From contig CM038228.1 of the NCBI GenBank assembly GCA_021442155.1, positions 84,584,114 through 84,648,113 of the forward strand: a stretch of DNA of 64,000 nt, written 5' to 3'. The notes under the pieces are model-generated. The model searched no databases, was not told where the DNA came from, and was given only the letters and a program-made list of their open reading frames with translations. Origin of the DNA: Cymbidium sinense. Taxonomy: Eukaryota; Streptophyta; Magnoliopsida; Asparagales; Orchidaceae. The first letter of the stretch is position 1. Every line of letters starts with the position of its first letter. Below are positions 49,500 through 62,400 of this stretch, in pieces. A program made the translations under genes and the position numbers.

Positions 49500-51140
49500 A
49501 TCAATCTAAATGAAGCTAAAGTGAACTTATTTAATTTAATCATCCATGAATCAATCCATAATATTTCAACCTAATAACTAAATCAAATTAAATTAAATAA
49601 ACATAATAAATGAATCAAATCAATCAAATAATAATCATTAACTTATGATAATAATAATAATCCTTTAATCAAATCAAACTTAAGTAAAACACTTAACTAA
49701 ATCAAATCACTCTCATTTGGGAAATTAAGTCATTAAATAAACAAATCTTTAATTAATTTGATAATTCAAAATTCAATTATCCTTAATCAAACTTAATTAA
49801 TTAAACATCTAATTAATGCAAACTTAATGAATTAATCCATCATCTTAATGAACCAAATTGATTTAAATAAATCACATTAAAATTAATTCTTAAATCAAAC
49901 TCAAATTAAATCTTTAATTACTCCACTAATTAATTTAATCACACATCTTAAAATAAACCAATAAAGTAAATTAAAGTAATCACATTAAACTTAATCTTAA
50001 GCAAACATAAATTTGAACATAATTAAAATGCAATTAAATGCCAATCAAATCCTAAATTAAATCTAAATCATTAGGTCATTAATTACATCATTATCCTAAA
50101 TAAATATGGCCAAATTAAAAATTAAATAAATATTTATTTAATTTAATAATTAACCTAAACACACTTCTTAATTAAACTAATTATATAATCACATTAACCC
50201 TAATCAAACCTATAGATTAATAAAGCTAATAAATTCAAATTAAACCAAATAAAGAAAGACTCATCAATTTAATACATGATCAAATTAAATCAAGTTTAAC
50301 CTACTTAAATAAGATAAATTAATTAACTATTAAAATGTGTAAAATCAAAACATAAACTAAACTATAATAAACATGATAAATGAATGAAATTAAAACAAAA
50401 TTATAATCATAAATAATTGAACTCAATTAAAATCAAAGCAAACTTTCAATTCATTTTATCCAATTGAACCATAAATAAATAAACCATAATGAAATTAAAT
50501 AAACTTGAAATTAAATCTAAATTCCAAAGTCATCAAACTAACCCAAATTCCAATCAATATTAAAATAAGTTAAAAAAATAAAACTCAAATAAAACAAACC
50601 TATTAAATTAAGATAAGAGATTAATCATCAAATTGAAGAGATAATCTATACATAAATTAAACAGTTAAATTCAATAAGTTAAACCCTTAATTGAAATTCA
50701 AATAAAAGAATACATTAAACTTCAAATAAATCATAAGTAAAATACATTCACCAATCTAAATCAAACTTAAATGGAATAATGAAATCAATGAATTTATACA
50801 CCATCAAAATGATATTATTCATATGAAATTAAGAAATTAAATTAAAAAAATAACCAAGGGAAAAAAAACTAGAGACTGAATTAAAGGATATTGAATTATC
50901 GAAATATTAATTAAACCAAAACATCTAATCTAAAATTAACCAATCAAAAACACATGGATTTAAATAAACTTAAACTTCATTAGATATTAGGGATATTGAC
51001 TTATCAAAATTTAATTGAATAAACACATTTAATCCAAAATTAATCAATCAAATACATGAAGATTAAACAAACTCAAATTCTAAAATCTAAATCGAATCAA
51101 ATAAACCAAATCAAATCAATTATACAAATTCAAATGGGCT
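49500..51140 (+). repeat. A/T/C-rich, G-poor low-complexity stretch
   Basis: About 1.6 kb of AAATTAAATCAAAC-like words with very few G residues on the plus (sense) strand. It takes the place of the 250-bp repeat zone of other LTR copies. No open frame of note. Confidence 0.6.
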
Positions 51141-53849
51141 AATTAAGATACTTATGAACCTTAGTTAGACTCTTTAGGAAGTTAGGATGTAGAACAGGGT
51201 GAGTTTCATCTACAAATGGAATTCATTATACTCTTCATTCTTGAAAACCTAAACATCACTTTAACCAAATAAAAGTGAAATAAAAATGAAAAGTAAATCA
51301 TTAAATCATTTAAATTGAAATCACCAAAAGGTAAAATTTAAACAAATTCAAATTCCAAATTGAAACTTAAACTAAAGAAGCCTAGTAAAGTTTTGCTATA
51401 CAAGCCTTCTTTTCATACACTAGAATACTAGGTCACCGACCCTAGAATTAGCCTAGGTCAATGTATTGATTATATGTATAATGTTGTATTATATTTTGTG
51501 ATGTAATATTTTAGACTGGATGTTAGGATGTATGTTTCATAGATTGATGTTAGTATTATTTAATCATATTTGTAGGGTGCTTATCTGTAATAAAAATATA
51601 AATGCATTTGCTATATAGGTTGCTTAGCCCCTAAACCTAAAGATAGGTGGGCTTGGTTACCTATGTGTGGGGTGTAAGTCCAAATTATTCATATAACTGC
51701 TTGGGTTGTATGGTGTATTTAACTAATATTTATTTTTGCACATGTAGCTAGATTTACTTTTCCTATTTTTAATATAATTTTTCATTAAGAATTAAGATTA
51801 GTGTTATGGGGGATTATGATGAGCAGTGACCATAAGGCTTAGTCCCAGATGCCTATGATGCCTTTAGAGCAAATCAAATCAAAATGAAGAAAAGAAGACT
51901 CTTATATCATATATTATTTTATTATCCTCCTGTAAGGGTGAGCTCTACTCCATCTTTCTTTCTCTTTTTTTGGTGACTCAGTCCAGACTAGCATTTTATT
52001 CTTTTACATTGGTCTATAAAATTAGTTGGGTGTATGTATAGATTGCATTTGCTAGAATGCATGTTCTAATGTTTTGAATGTGTGGCTCATATATGCGGCT
52101 CCTCGTGGATGAAATTAATTTTTTCTATCCCATTTAACAACTCATAATTAAAAAATTTAAAATAATTCATAACCTCACATAAAAGCCTAGAATTAAATCA
52201 AGATAACAAAATATTTAGCAACCCCTTAGATGATTGTATGTATGCCTGTATCAATGTCATATTCTCCCACTCTTGTTAAGAGGGGGCTTCCATCTGATAA
52301 GGCTTAATAGAGCTCTTTGATTGAAGAACACTCCTTTCTCTCTTGATTTAGCCCATAATCAAGTTCTCATGCATTTAGGCATACAAAATCTTATAGCTTG
52401 TGTCAAATATAGAGTCCAAAAGAATCAAATAAAACTTATTAAAATTTTACATTACTTTAAGTCATTATTCATGCCCTTCATGCTCTAGTCTCTTAGGGAG
52501 TGAGTTTAAGGACTTAGTCTCCTTTCTAAATAAATAATAGCCTAGCCATATTACAAAGCATAAGACTTGCTCTGCATGGTTAGTTGGCGGTTACAGCTGG
52601 AGCCCAATTACCTGTATCTTCATCTTATGGGACCATTATGTTCCTACTTTAGATTTAGGGTGTATACTAATGCTCCCTAGGATGGTGGCTATTTCCTTGG
52701 GCTACAAGCAGTCTCACTCTCTGAGGAATTTTTTACAATCTTGTGTTGATGAATTATCGGCCCTAGCAATCTAACAAAATTTCAATCAAATAATTAACTC
52801 TCTTTAATTTCAAAAATTTAAAGCCTAACCATAGGATAGATTAGCTTGCTCACTAGGCTTCCTAGTATCATAAGTATTCCTTACTAATCTCCTTTGGCTT
52901 CCATAATAAGTCTCTCCTTTTGATCTATCCCATTTGATTTTCCAACATAGCCAATCCTTTGATAATCTTGCCTTAAAATCTTTGGAGATCATGATTGTCT
53001 ACTTTAATCAAGAGTGTTCTTATGGAATCTCATTCCTTGGGATGTAATTAACTATGGGGGCTTATTTCTATATGGAACTTAATGAATTCGAAAATAAACC
53101 CTGTACTTTTCCATGTAAAGTGAGGAAAGATCTCTCAGTACATTGAAGATCCATCATGCCTTAGGAGTCCTTATTAGGTGATTATGTCCATTATAGGTAT
53201 TTTTTATCTTTCAAGATAGTACATCTTTCTTTAATTGTCATGCACAGTACACTTCAATAAGTACCCCTAAGATAGGGTATCCCACATATCAAAAATAAAT
53301 ACCATAGATTGTTCTGACTCTGAGGATGGTTCCCTCTCCATCTTTAGTAGACAGATAATTATTATCTCCAAGCATCGAGCAAGGACTTATATTTTATATA
53401 GGCTCAAGACTATCATTCTTTCCATTGGCACTTAGCTTATTTCATCCCAAGCAAAGCTCACCTATCTTTTGGTTTTAGGACCTCACAATTTAGGTCTTTA
53501 AAATCCTATTATGGATTCCCCAGGTAAATTAAATTTAATCGACAAAGGGAGATGACCGAAATTAGAACCTCTTCACCATCCTGATGGTGAGGCAAGGTTC
53601 ATCACATGAACAATAAGAAAATAAAACCCTTCTGCAAAATAACATGTCTTTCCAAAAGCACATTTTCAAAATCCACATAATAAAAGATCTTTACACAAAA
53701 ATTTGTAAGAAATTTTCAAAAATGTAGAAAACACATATAACCAAAACTTGTTTAATAAATCCTATGATTGTTACATGGAGGTTCTTTTCAAAATAAAAAT
53801 CAACCATTTTTAATGTCTTTTTCAAAAGCACATTTTCTTTGGAAATAGC

Positions 53850-55030
53850 TATCCCCATCCCACACACTCAAATTTTTGTTGGATGGAACTATTTTTGAAT
53901 AAAATAATGATATAAAATTGAAACTCTTAGCATACTTCACATGTGCTAGAGTTGAAGTTTTCCTCCTTCTTGAAAAGAAATAAATTATGCACACACAAAA
54001 GAGAAGTCAAGATATATTTGAACCCCCCCACTTGACATACCCAAATTTGTTAAATGGGAGTTCCCCTTCCCTTAGAAAAGGTAAAGCAAATTGAATTCTA
54101 TTTGACACTATTTACATTTGTCTCATAGAACTCCTTCTTGCCAAATTCTTGGACTTCAAGGCACATTTAGAGCTCATTCGACATATCCAAGTACGTCAAA
54201 TGAGAACCCCCTTTTGAAAATCATAAAAACAAGTTGAACTCCATTTTACATACCTTTGTTTGTTAAATAAGTTCTTTTCTTTCAAAAAACATAAACACAT
54301 TTGACTTTCACTTAACATACCAAATTTGTTAAGTGAGAGTTTCATTTTCAAATTCATAAACTCATTTGACTTTCACTTAACATACCAAATTTATTAAGTG
54401 AGTTTCATTTTCAAAAATCATAAACAAGTTTGACTTTCACTTAACATACCATATTTGTTAAGTGAGAGTTTCATTTTCAAAATCATAAACACATTTGACT
54501 TTCACTTAACATACCAAATTTGTTAAGTGAGAGTTTCATTTTTAAAATCATAAACACATTTCAATTTTACTAAACATACCAAATTTGTTAAATAAAAGTT
54601 TCATTTTCAAAAATTAAAAATACTTGACTTTCACTTAATATACCATATTTGTTAAGTGGAAGTATCACTTTCAAGTCACAAACATAAGTGACTCCTACTT
54701 AACATACCAAATTTGTTGAGTAAGAGCTTCACTTTCAAATCAAAATCATATCAAACATAATTGACATTCACATCCAAATTTGTTAAGTAAAAAGCCTCAT
54801 TTTCAAATTTAAATCACATATCACACACCAAATTTCAAAAACAAAGATATTCTCACACATAACTTTCAAACATACAAACTGAAAACCCTTACTTTAGCAT
54901 ACCTAAATTTGTTAAGTAAAGATTTTTCTAATCAAATTTTCAAACAAAACATACATATCTCCTAATGGTCCCTCCAAATTTTTGAACCCCATTCAACATA
55001 CTCAAATTTGGTTGATGAGGGTTTTAAGTC
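53850..55030 (+). repeat. Array of about 14 covarying hairpins (plus-sense copy)
   Basis: Regular units at 62-66 bp spacing from about 54310 to 54730 (CTTAACATACC starts near 54311, 54376, 54440 and 54504), with degraded ones on both sides. The best unit, 54304-54340, folds as ACTTTCACTTAACA against TGTTAAGTGAGAGT (one T-G pair) around TACCAAATT. Stem variants: 53922-53953 AACTCTTAGCA/TGCTAGAGTT with a bulged T; 54174-54204 CTCATTCGAC/GTCAAATGAG. Spacings of 64-66 are not multiples of three and stops abound, so it does not encode a repeat protein. Confidence 0.85.
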
Positions 55031-55559
55031 AAAATCATATGGCAAAGTCTCTCTTCCAAAATCTCTCCAAAATTTCAATGAACCCTCTTAGCATCCTTAA
55101 TATTATTTAAGTGTGGGTTCAAATTTCAAATCAAATCTTGAGATCAATGATTGAAGGTGAATATCAAGGCAGGTGTCTAACTCAACTTTATTTCAACAAT
55201 GCAGATTTCAGTGCAGTTAGTTCATCTAGCCCTCAGTTAGTACAACATCCATATCATGTTTTCCTTCTCCTTGTCTAAACTTACCGGATCGATTCTCTCT
55301 ACCACTGGTTCACCGAGATCATGTGTACTTTTGGCATGGTTTGTGAGGATTTCTGCTCACTCTGATTAAGCAAGGAGGAGGGCAAGATGACATATTTGCT
55401 ATCATCTGATTTAATATGCGTCCAATTTTGAGTTTCCTCTCTTTAAAGAAAGGAAAGGCCATTATTCTTGCTTACAGCAGTGTCACGTTTATGTGCCATT
55501 TGTTCCGGCTTTAAATTGATCACCAATCACTCCTCAGCAGAGCGGTGCACCCCCCTCCT

Positions 55560-55850
55560 TGGACACCGCGAAGGGGAAGGCTATCTTGACCTTTGAGATA
55601 GTCTCTTCACACATTTTGAGTGGGTGTTAGCCTCTCAGCTCTGCATATTTGCATTGGGTGCCACAAAAAGATCGTAAGAGTCAGTAGTATCCCAGAGGGC
55701 AGAGAGATCGGCGTGCCTATGTTTCGTCATCGGTTCAGATCTGTGGGACTCCAATATTGGGTCTGGGTTTCCCACTCAGGGATCTGTCTACATGGTGGGA
55801 TGAGGATTCAAACCTCCCTGTTTGGAATCCCCATTAAAATTACCTAGTTG
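55560..55850 (+). pseudogene. Unidentified degenerate ORF shared with the minus-strand short element
   Basis: The start GCGAAGGGGAAGGCTATCTT encodes AKGKAIL followed by TFEIVSS, matching LKGKAILDFEIVS at about 19900 on the other element. Beyond it the frames diverge and are broken. Function unknown. Confidence 0.35.
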
Positions 55851-56920
55851 GCTGCAGACCATTCCATATGATTCAATTACCAAGCCTTACTTGTAGTCTC
55901 CTCGGTATGTCCATGGTAGGAGAGAAGGAGGCAGGAGGACTATAATATCCATGGGCAGCCTCCCTGAGAGTTTTAAAATAGAAATTTCATTGAGCCATCA
56001 CCATGGCCAAGTGCATGATCCTCACGAATAGCTGATGCGGTGGTAAGCAATCATGTATTGGTCATAGGAGTGGGCACTTTGGCTGTGGTGAAGTGTTGTC
56101 ACATTATGAGCCCCCCGGGTGGATCGCTCGTTGATTGCTTAGAGGAGATCATACTCAAGATGAGTACTCAGTGAAGAGGAGGAATGCTAAAGTCAATTTT
56201 AATCCGGGAGGTTGAGTCACTTGAGGATGAAGTAAAGTCATGCTTGGTGAGCCAAGCCCCAGGTTCCCTCGCGGGGATCAGCATATAGAGGGTGTCAATG
56301 TAATCCTTGAGGAAGGGAATGACTCATTCCTTCAACACCTTCATCGATGGTGTAGAAGATTCTCATAGTCAAAGATGGGAGAAAGAGAACTTGTAATGAT
56401 CTGCTTGAGGCCAGATTCCAGTACTTACTCCCTTTGGAAGGGATTCACCTTTTGATTGTTGCATATTTCTAGATCTGACCCCAAGAACATCTCCCATGGG
56501 GATGGTGAGTTTGCATAGGAGAATCAGGATAATTTACTTGTGTATGAGATATAAAGTAGATGATTGACCAGTGAGGAAGTTACGCCGGGACTCAGGCCAT
56601 ATGCTCAAAGGGTAATCCTACCCAAAGAAATTTAATGCAATCCAATATCTCAAGAGGGTTTTGTGCCACCATCCTTCTTCAAGATCTTGATGGCGGTACC
56701 TCTATTATTAGAGCAAACTGGTTGCACTGTGTTGCAATGTTAGAACTTCTTCGACTCTTCATTACCATCAGTTGAGTATTTTATTGGTATGCTAAACTGT
56801 CCAACGGTATAGTGAAGACTTTTACTGAGTTGGAACACCTCTTCATCAAGAGGTTTGCCTAGGAATACCTCGCAAAAGGTAATCTTGGGTGATTGTTCAA
56901 ATCCATGAGTCCCCTTTGGT
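55851..56920 (+). other. Rest of the short internal region, no recognisable gene
   Basis: Moderately GC-richer than the LTRs, which suggests decayed coding sequence, but I find no motif or long frame. Confidence 0.35.
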
Positions 56921-59900
56921 TGTTGACCTCATTTTTGTGATGAGCTCTCAGCCCCTCCATCTTAGACATAGGACTTCTCTTAGACTTTAAGAGTTCCTTG
57001 GTCTTAAACAAGACCCCATCTATTTATTGGGTGAACACTCAACTAGTCTAGAGACTTAGAAGAGTTAATTCCCAGGAATAGGTCATGCCTAGGTGTTGGA
57101 AAATTTTCTTTGAACCAAAATCGTCACTTCCTTGGTCAAAAGTCAAAACTCCAAACTCAAATCAATTCCATGGCTTCATTTGTTGAACTCAAACTTTGTA
57201 CCATATCAATGGAATCAATTTCAATTCCAAGCTTGCCTTTGAAATCGCCGGTGATTCAAAACTATATTTCACAGAGTTTTGATTCCTCTCATGAAACCTT
57301 AGCTCAAATCAAATCTAAATCCATTCAAATTCAAGCAATTTCTCACAACCCATTTATATTCTCATTTATATTCACATGTATAAATGAAATCTAAATTAAA
57401 ATCAATCAAACCAAATTCAAAATTCAAATCCAAATCAAAAATATTTTCGAAGTCATTTTGATTCCCATCTTTAACTTAACCTAAATCAAATCTAAATCAT
57501 TTCAAATTCGAGGAATTTTCTCATAACTCATTTATATTCTCATTTATACTCATAAATATAAATGGAATATAAACTCAAATATCCAAACATAAATTCTAAA
57601 TTCAAATCCAAATTCAACCAAAATCTAACCTAAGTTTTTCAAGTCAAAATCTTGAACTAGCCAAATCAAATTCAAATCAAGCCAACCCCATGAATTTTCT
57701 TCATGATTCAATCAATACTACAATTATGAATCTAAATATAAACATAAACTTTAACTATCAAACCAAAAATCAATTCAAAACTCAAACTCAAATTCAATCA
57801 AAATTCAACCTATGCCTTCCAAGTTAAATTCTTGAACTTAGCTAAATCAATTTCAAATCAAGCCAAACCCTTGATTTTTCTTTATGATTCAATCAATTCT
57901 ACAATCATGAATCCAAATATAAACATAAACTCTAATCATCAAACCAAAACTAAATTTAAAAATCATACCCAAGTAAAACTCATGTTCACTTTGAACATCA
58001 AATGAATCAAAGCCATGAGTTTAAATCACTTACAAATGAATTTATATTTCATAAGTCCATATGTGAGTTCAACCAAACTCAAATCAAGCTTTGACCAAGC
58101 CATTTGACCTACTTAGGCTCACTTGACCCAAAGTGACCAAAAGTATCTCTTTTGAGCCAAATTCTAATTCTACCCAAATTGGATTGAACTAAGCCCAACA
58201 AAGCCTCACATTGTGAGTAACAATCATCATAAAATGATCAATTACTCAAATTAGGTCAAACCAAGTCAACACTTAGCCAAAATGAAACCTAAACTAGCCA
58301 AAATCCACCATAAGCCAAATTGATTGAAACCATTGATCAAAACTCATTCATGATCAATGTTTAAACTAACCAAGTCAACATTTTTGAGTCAATTATTGGT
58401 GATTGGCCAAGTTGAACCCTTGACCTAAAAAAAGTCAAAATGTGTCAAAACTTGATCTAAGCCAAATTGATTGAAACCAATGGGTCAAGTTCATTTCCAA
58501 ATCACTTGTTGAACTTGACCAAAGCCTCAATTGGCCAACTAGACCTAACCTAGCCCAATTGACCCAACTTGACTTGGTAAAATTAGCCAAATCAAATATA
58601 AACCAAATTGATTGGAAACAAAGATACGAATCCATTTCAAATGATCAAACAAACATAAACCAACCCATGACCTAACCCAAATAGGTCAAATGGGCCAAAT
58701 TGGTCAACTTGACCCATTTGACCTAAATGAAATCAAATGAACCAAAATCAAATATAAATTAAATTGAACTAAGCCAATGATGTCAAAATATTTCAAATGG
58801 TCATATGAACTTGACCCAACCCTTAGTTTGACCCAATTTGACCAATTGGCCAACTTGACTCAAGTTGATTCATTTGACCTAAATGGGTCAACATTAGCCA
58901 AATAATATCAAACCAACTCCAAATTCATTGAAACTTGGCCCAAACCATTTTTCAATCATACCAAACATATTCAAAATAAAATCTAAGCCAAATGACGATT
59001 TTACCCCTAGGCCATAGGGTAACCTAAAATCAAAATCACTTGGAATTTGGTCAATTCCTTTTCATGGACACTTGTCATCCTCTTAGTGGACCAAATGGTC
59101 ACTAATGGACATGGTGCACATGACCCAATGGGTTTGGGTCAAACCCAACTAAGGCTAAAACCACCCATTTGAATTGAGCACATGAGAATCCTTCCTCCAC
59201 CTTGTTTTGCATATGGCAACTTCTCCACTACCCCCTCTGGCCAAAACCTATCCACATGCAACTCTAAATGACCAAAATAACCCAGTGAATAGGGTGTATT
59301 GGACCAAAACATCAAAGCTCTTCACGGCCATCCAATTCACCTAGGGGAGATTTATTCCCCCTGATTTCATTTGAATTTAATAGAGCCACACTCGATTGAG
59401 CTAAGGTAACTCAGAGCAAGCATTTGCAAGTCTCCTCAAGCTTCCTATGAATTCCAATTCTCAATTTGTGATTTTTCTTAGACTGAAAATAGGGAGCTCC
59501 TCCATTTCTCCAACTTAGTCAATACTTAAAATCAGTCCAATTCCTCCTTTGAGCACCCTCAAAGGGCCTTATCGAACTCATCCCAAGCTTCTTCCAAGCT
59601 CAAAGGCAAGGGAGGTGGGACTTTGATCAAGGTCAAGACCAATTGAAGGAGAGCTTGGTCCATAGGAAGATCCACTCAACCAAATCACCTCAAATCTTCA
59701 ACAGAGCTTCATCTCCACTAGATGATGCTACCTCATCAGATTCAAGTATAGATGATAGCCTCCTGCGAGGTATGGATCAAAACTGAGCTTAAATTAAAGA
59801 GTATGTGGTCTTTTGTGAAAGGAATTTTCACTTCATGTAAAATTAGCCATTGAATCTTCATCCCCTTGCATGATGATGGTGTGGGTTGAGTTTGGGATCA

Positions 59901-60246
59901 ATCGAGCTCAATCGAGCTTGGATCATGCCATGGAAGATGGACGGTGGCCATCTCCCGTAGGCAAGCTCACAGACAGATCATGGGTCATCCATCCATGTGT
60001 TTTGGATGGGCCGACCAAGTTCAGATAATATCTAATTTATCTTAATACTGGGTTTTATCCTCGCCATTGATCACGGATGGGAGAAAGCACATAGCATCAC
60101 CGTAGACATGGTGCTATGATGTGACAACTTAAGTGGCCTCTCCCATCGAGCCACATGGAAAGCGCGGACTCCATGTAGCACTGATGAGATTAATCACTTA
60201 ATTTAGCTTTTTAATTATTTAATAATCATGGAAACTTCATAATTAC
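56921..60246 (+). mobile_element. Giant-LTR family, 5' part of an LTR (copy L5), interrupted at 60247
   Basis: Begins TGTTGACCTCATTTTTGTGA. It contains the 170-180 bp repeat (57100-57960), a TTGACC block (58080-58900) and the mixed block up to the GC-rich island (60100-60190). It breaks off in TTCATAATTAC where another LTR start, TGTTGACCTCAATTTTAGAA, is inserted. Confidence 0.8.
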
Positions 60247-60479
60247 TGTTGACCTCAATTTTAGAATGACCTCTCAACACCTCCATCTTAGGCTTAGGAC
60301 TTCCTCTTAGACTTTAAGATCTCCTTGGCCTTAAGACACATCTAGTGATTAGGTGGACAATCTCACCTAGCCCTAGGAGACTTAGAAGAGTTAGAGGAAT
60401 AGGTCATGCCTTGTGTTAGGAAAATTTCTACCCTTTAGCTTAAACCTTTCCTCTCTTTCATTCTTTCAAGTCAAACTCC

Positions 60480-61500
60480 AAATCAATTCTATTTGATTTT
60501 CTCCTAACTCAAATCAATTCCATGATTTAATTCCATGATTGAGATCCATGATTGAAAGCTATGATTGAAAGCCATGATCAAAATCCATCAAAAATTCGTA
60601 AGTCCTTAACCCTTTCTTAAGGACTTAGCCAAAATCATGATTCAAACCTATTCAAATCTTTGAGATTTTCTCATAATCCATTTATATTCTCATTTATATT
60701 CTCATATATAAATGAAATATAAATTCAAACCCATCAAATCAAATTCAAAATTCAAATCAATTCATGAAAATTTTCCAAAATTCCTTTAATTTTTCATCAA
60801 AGGACTTTGCCAAAATCATGATTCAAACCTATTCAAAACCTTGGGATTTTCTCAAAACTTATTTATATCCTCATTTATATTCTCATATATAAATGAAATA
60901 TAAATATAAATTAATCCAATCAAAGGAAAAAATTAAATTCCAAATTTAAAATGCTTAAAATTCCCTTAAATCCCTTAATTTTCATTAATGGATTTAACCC
61001 AAACTTTGATCAAATTAATTCAAACTCATGAGATTTTCTCAAAATATTTGTATTCTCATTTATATTTCTTATATAAATGAAATATAAATATAAATCAATC
61101 AAATCAATTCAAAATTAAATTTCAATTAAAATTCTCTTAAATCCTTTAAATTCCTTTTAATGGATTTAACCCAAATTATGATTAAACTCTTTCAAACCCT
61201 TGAATTTTTCTCATGATCAACTTATATTCTCATTTATATTTATATATATAAATGAAATATAAATTCAAACAATCAAAACCATCAAATTCAAATCCTCAAA
61301 ATCAATCTAAGCCTTTCAAGTCAAAATCTTGAACTTAGCCAAATCAATTCAAATCCAAACTCTTGATTTTCTCTCATGGTTCAATCAATCCTACAATCAT
61401 GAGCTCATATATAAATCCAAACTCAATCATCAATCAAAACCCAAATCAAAATCAAACCCAACCTTCATATTCTTCCTTTGAATATGAAATTTTCAAATGG
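60480..61500 (+). repeat. 180-bp tandem repeat at the 5' end of LTR L6
   Basis: CTCATTTATATT followed by TATATAAATGAAATATAAAT, an imperfect palindrome, recurs near 60680, 60865, 61045 and 61225, spacing about 180 bp. Each unit also has GACTTAGCCAAAATCATGAT and GATTTTCTCA motifs. This is the clearest version of the array. Confidence 0.8.
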
Positions 61501-61559
61501 ATCAAAATCATTTGACCTCAAACCACTTGTAAATGGATTTATATTTCAATCATAAGTCC

Positions 61560-62400
61560 ATATACAATATCAATCAACTTCAAATAAAGCTTTGACCAAG
61601 CATTTGACCCACTAAGGCTCACTTCACCCAAAGTGACCTAAAATACCCTTATGAGCCAAATTTTGATAACCAAATTGGATTGAACCAAACTCATATATCC
61701 TCTCATCATGATCAACAATCATCATGGATGATCAATCAATCAAATTAAAACCAAGTCAAACCTAAGGGTTGACCAAGTCAACACTTAACCCAAAATGAAA
61801 CCTAACATAGCCAAATTCACCATAGGCCAAATTGATTGAAACCATTGATCTAAGTTCACTCATGACTTGTTTGAACTTGACCAAGCCAACATTTGAGCCT
61901 AACCCAATTGGCCACTTGACCCAAGTTGACCCATTTTGACCTAAAGGGTCAAAATGTGTCAAAACTTGATCTAAGCCAAATTGATTGAAACCAATGGGTC
62001 AAGTCCATCCCAAATCACTTGTGAAACTTGACCAAAGCCTCAATTGGCCAACTAGACCCAACTAGCCCAATTGACCTTAGACCCAACATGACCAAAGGGG
62101 TCATGTTGAGCCAAATTGAACTTAACCCAAATTGATTGGAAACAAAGATACCAATCCCCATATGATCCAAACCTAAACCTACCCCTGACCTAACTCAAAT
62201 AGGTCAAATGGGTCAAATGGGTCAACTTGACCCATTTGACCTAAAAGAGTCATATGAGCCAAAACCATATCTATAACAAAGGCACCAAAACATTTCAAAT
62301 GGTCATATGAACTTGACCCAACTCTTGGTTTGACCCAATTTGACCTATTGGTCAACTTGACCCAAGTTGACCCATTTTGACCTAAATGGGCCAACATGAG
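61560..62400 (+). promoter_or_regulatory. TTGACC/GGTCAA array in L6
   Basis: In 62161-62400 alone I count eight TTGAC[CT] and four GGTCAA. The 17-bp TGGGTCAACTTGACCCA at 62218-62234 is a perfect inverted pair around one base. TTGAC[CT] is the WRKY W-box core; regulatory use is inferred. Confidence 0.5.

Larger units (their letters stand above)
45286..53304 (+). mobile_element. Giant-LTR family, LTR copy L4 (about 8.0 kb, 5' LTR of the plus-strand element)
   Basis: Begins TGTTAGCCTCACTTTTAGAG and ends AAAAATAAATACCA at 53304. Blocks in sense order: 170-180 bp repeat (about 45540-46200), TTGACC block (46230-47130), mixed and GC-richer part with CGCGATC motifs (47150-48190), TTAATT block (48200-49500), a long A/T/C-only-like stretch (49500-51140), then blocks homologous to 42006-43900. 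The 5 bp before it, TTATA (45281-45285), is a candidate target-site duplication, but the far end is outside the window. Confidence 0.85.
53305..56920 (+). mobile_element. Short internal region of the plus-strand gag-pol-less element
   Basis: Sense order: leader homologous to 21904-21441 (shared AGATAATTATTATCTCCAAG and CCTTGCCTCACC in reverse complement), hairpin array (53850-55030), a junction near 55160 homologous to 20390, a degenerate coding stretch, then the next LTR at 56921. No gag-pol motif. The end before 56921 is not purine-rich and does not match the sequence before the LTR at 19075, so the last kilobase may be rearranged. Confidence 0.7.

Noticed and set aside
53850..55030. CRISPR-like array
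   Set aside because: Plant nuclear context, degenerate units, no unique spacers between identical repeats and no cas genes; the units are self-complementary stem-loops.
57110..57394. 94-codon plus-strand frame in LTR L5
   Set aside because: Lies in the 170-180 bp repeat; composition (Ser, Ile, Gln, Asn) follows from the A/C-rich sense strand.
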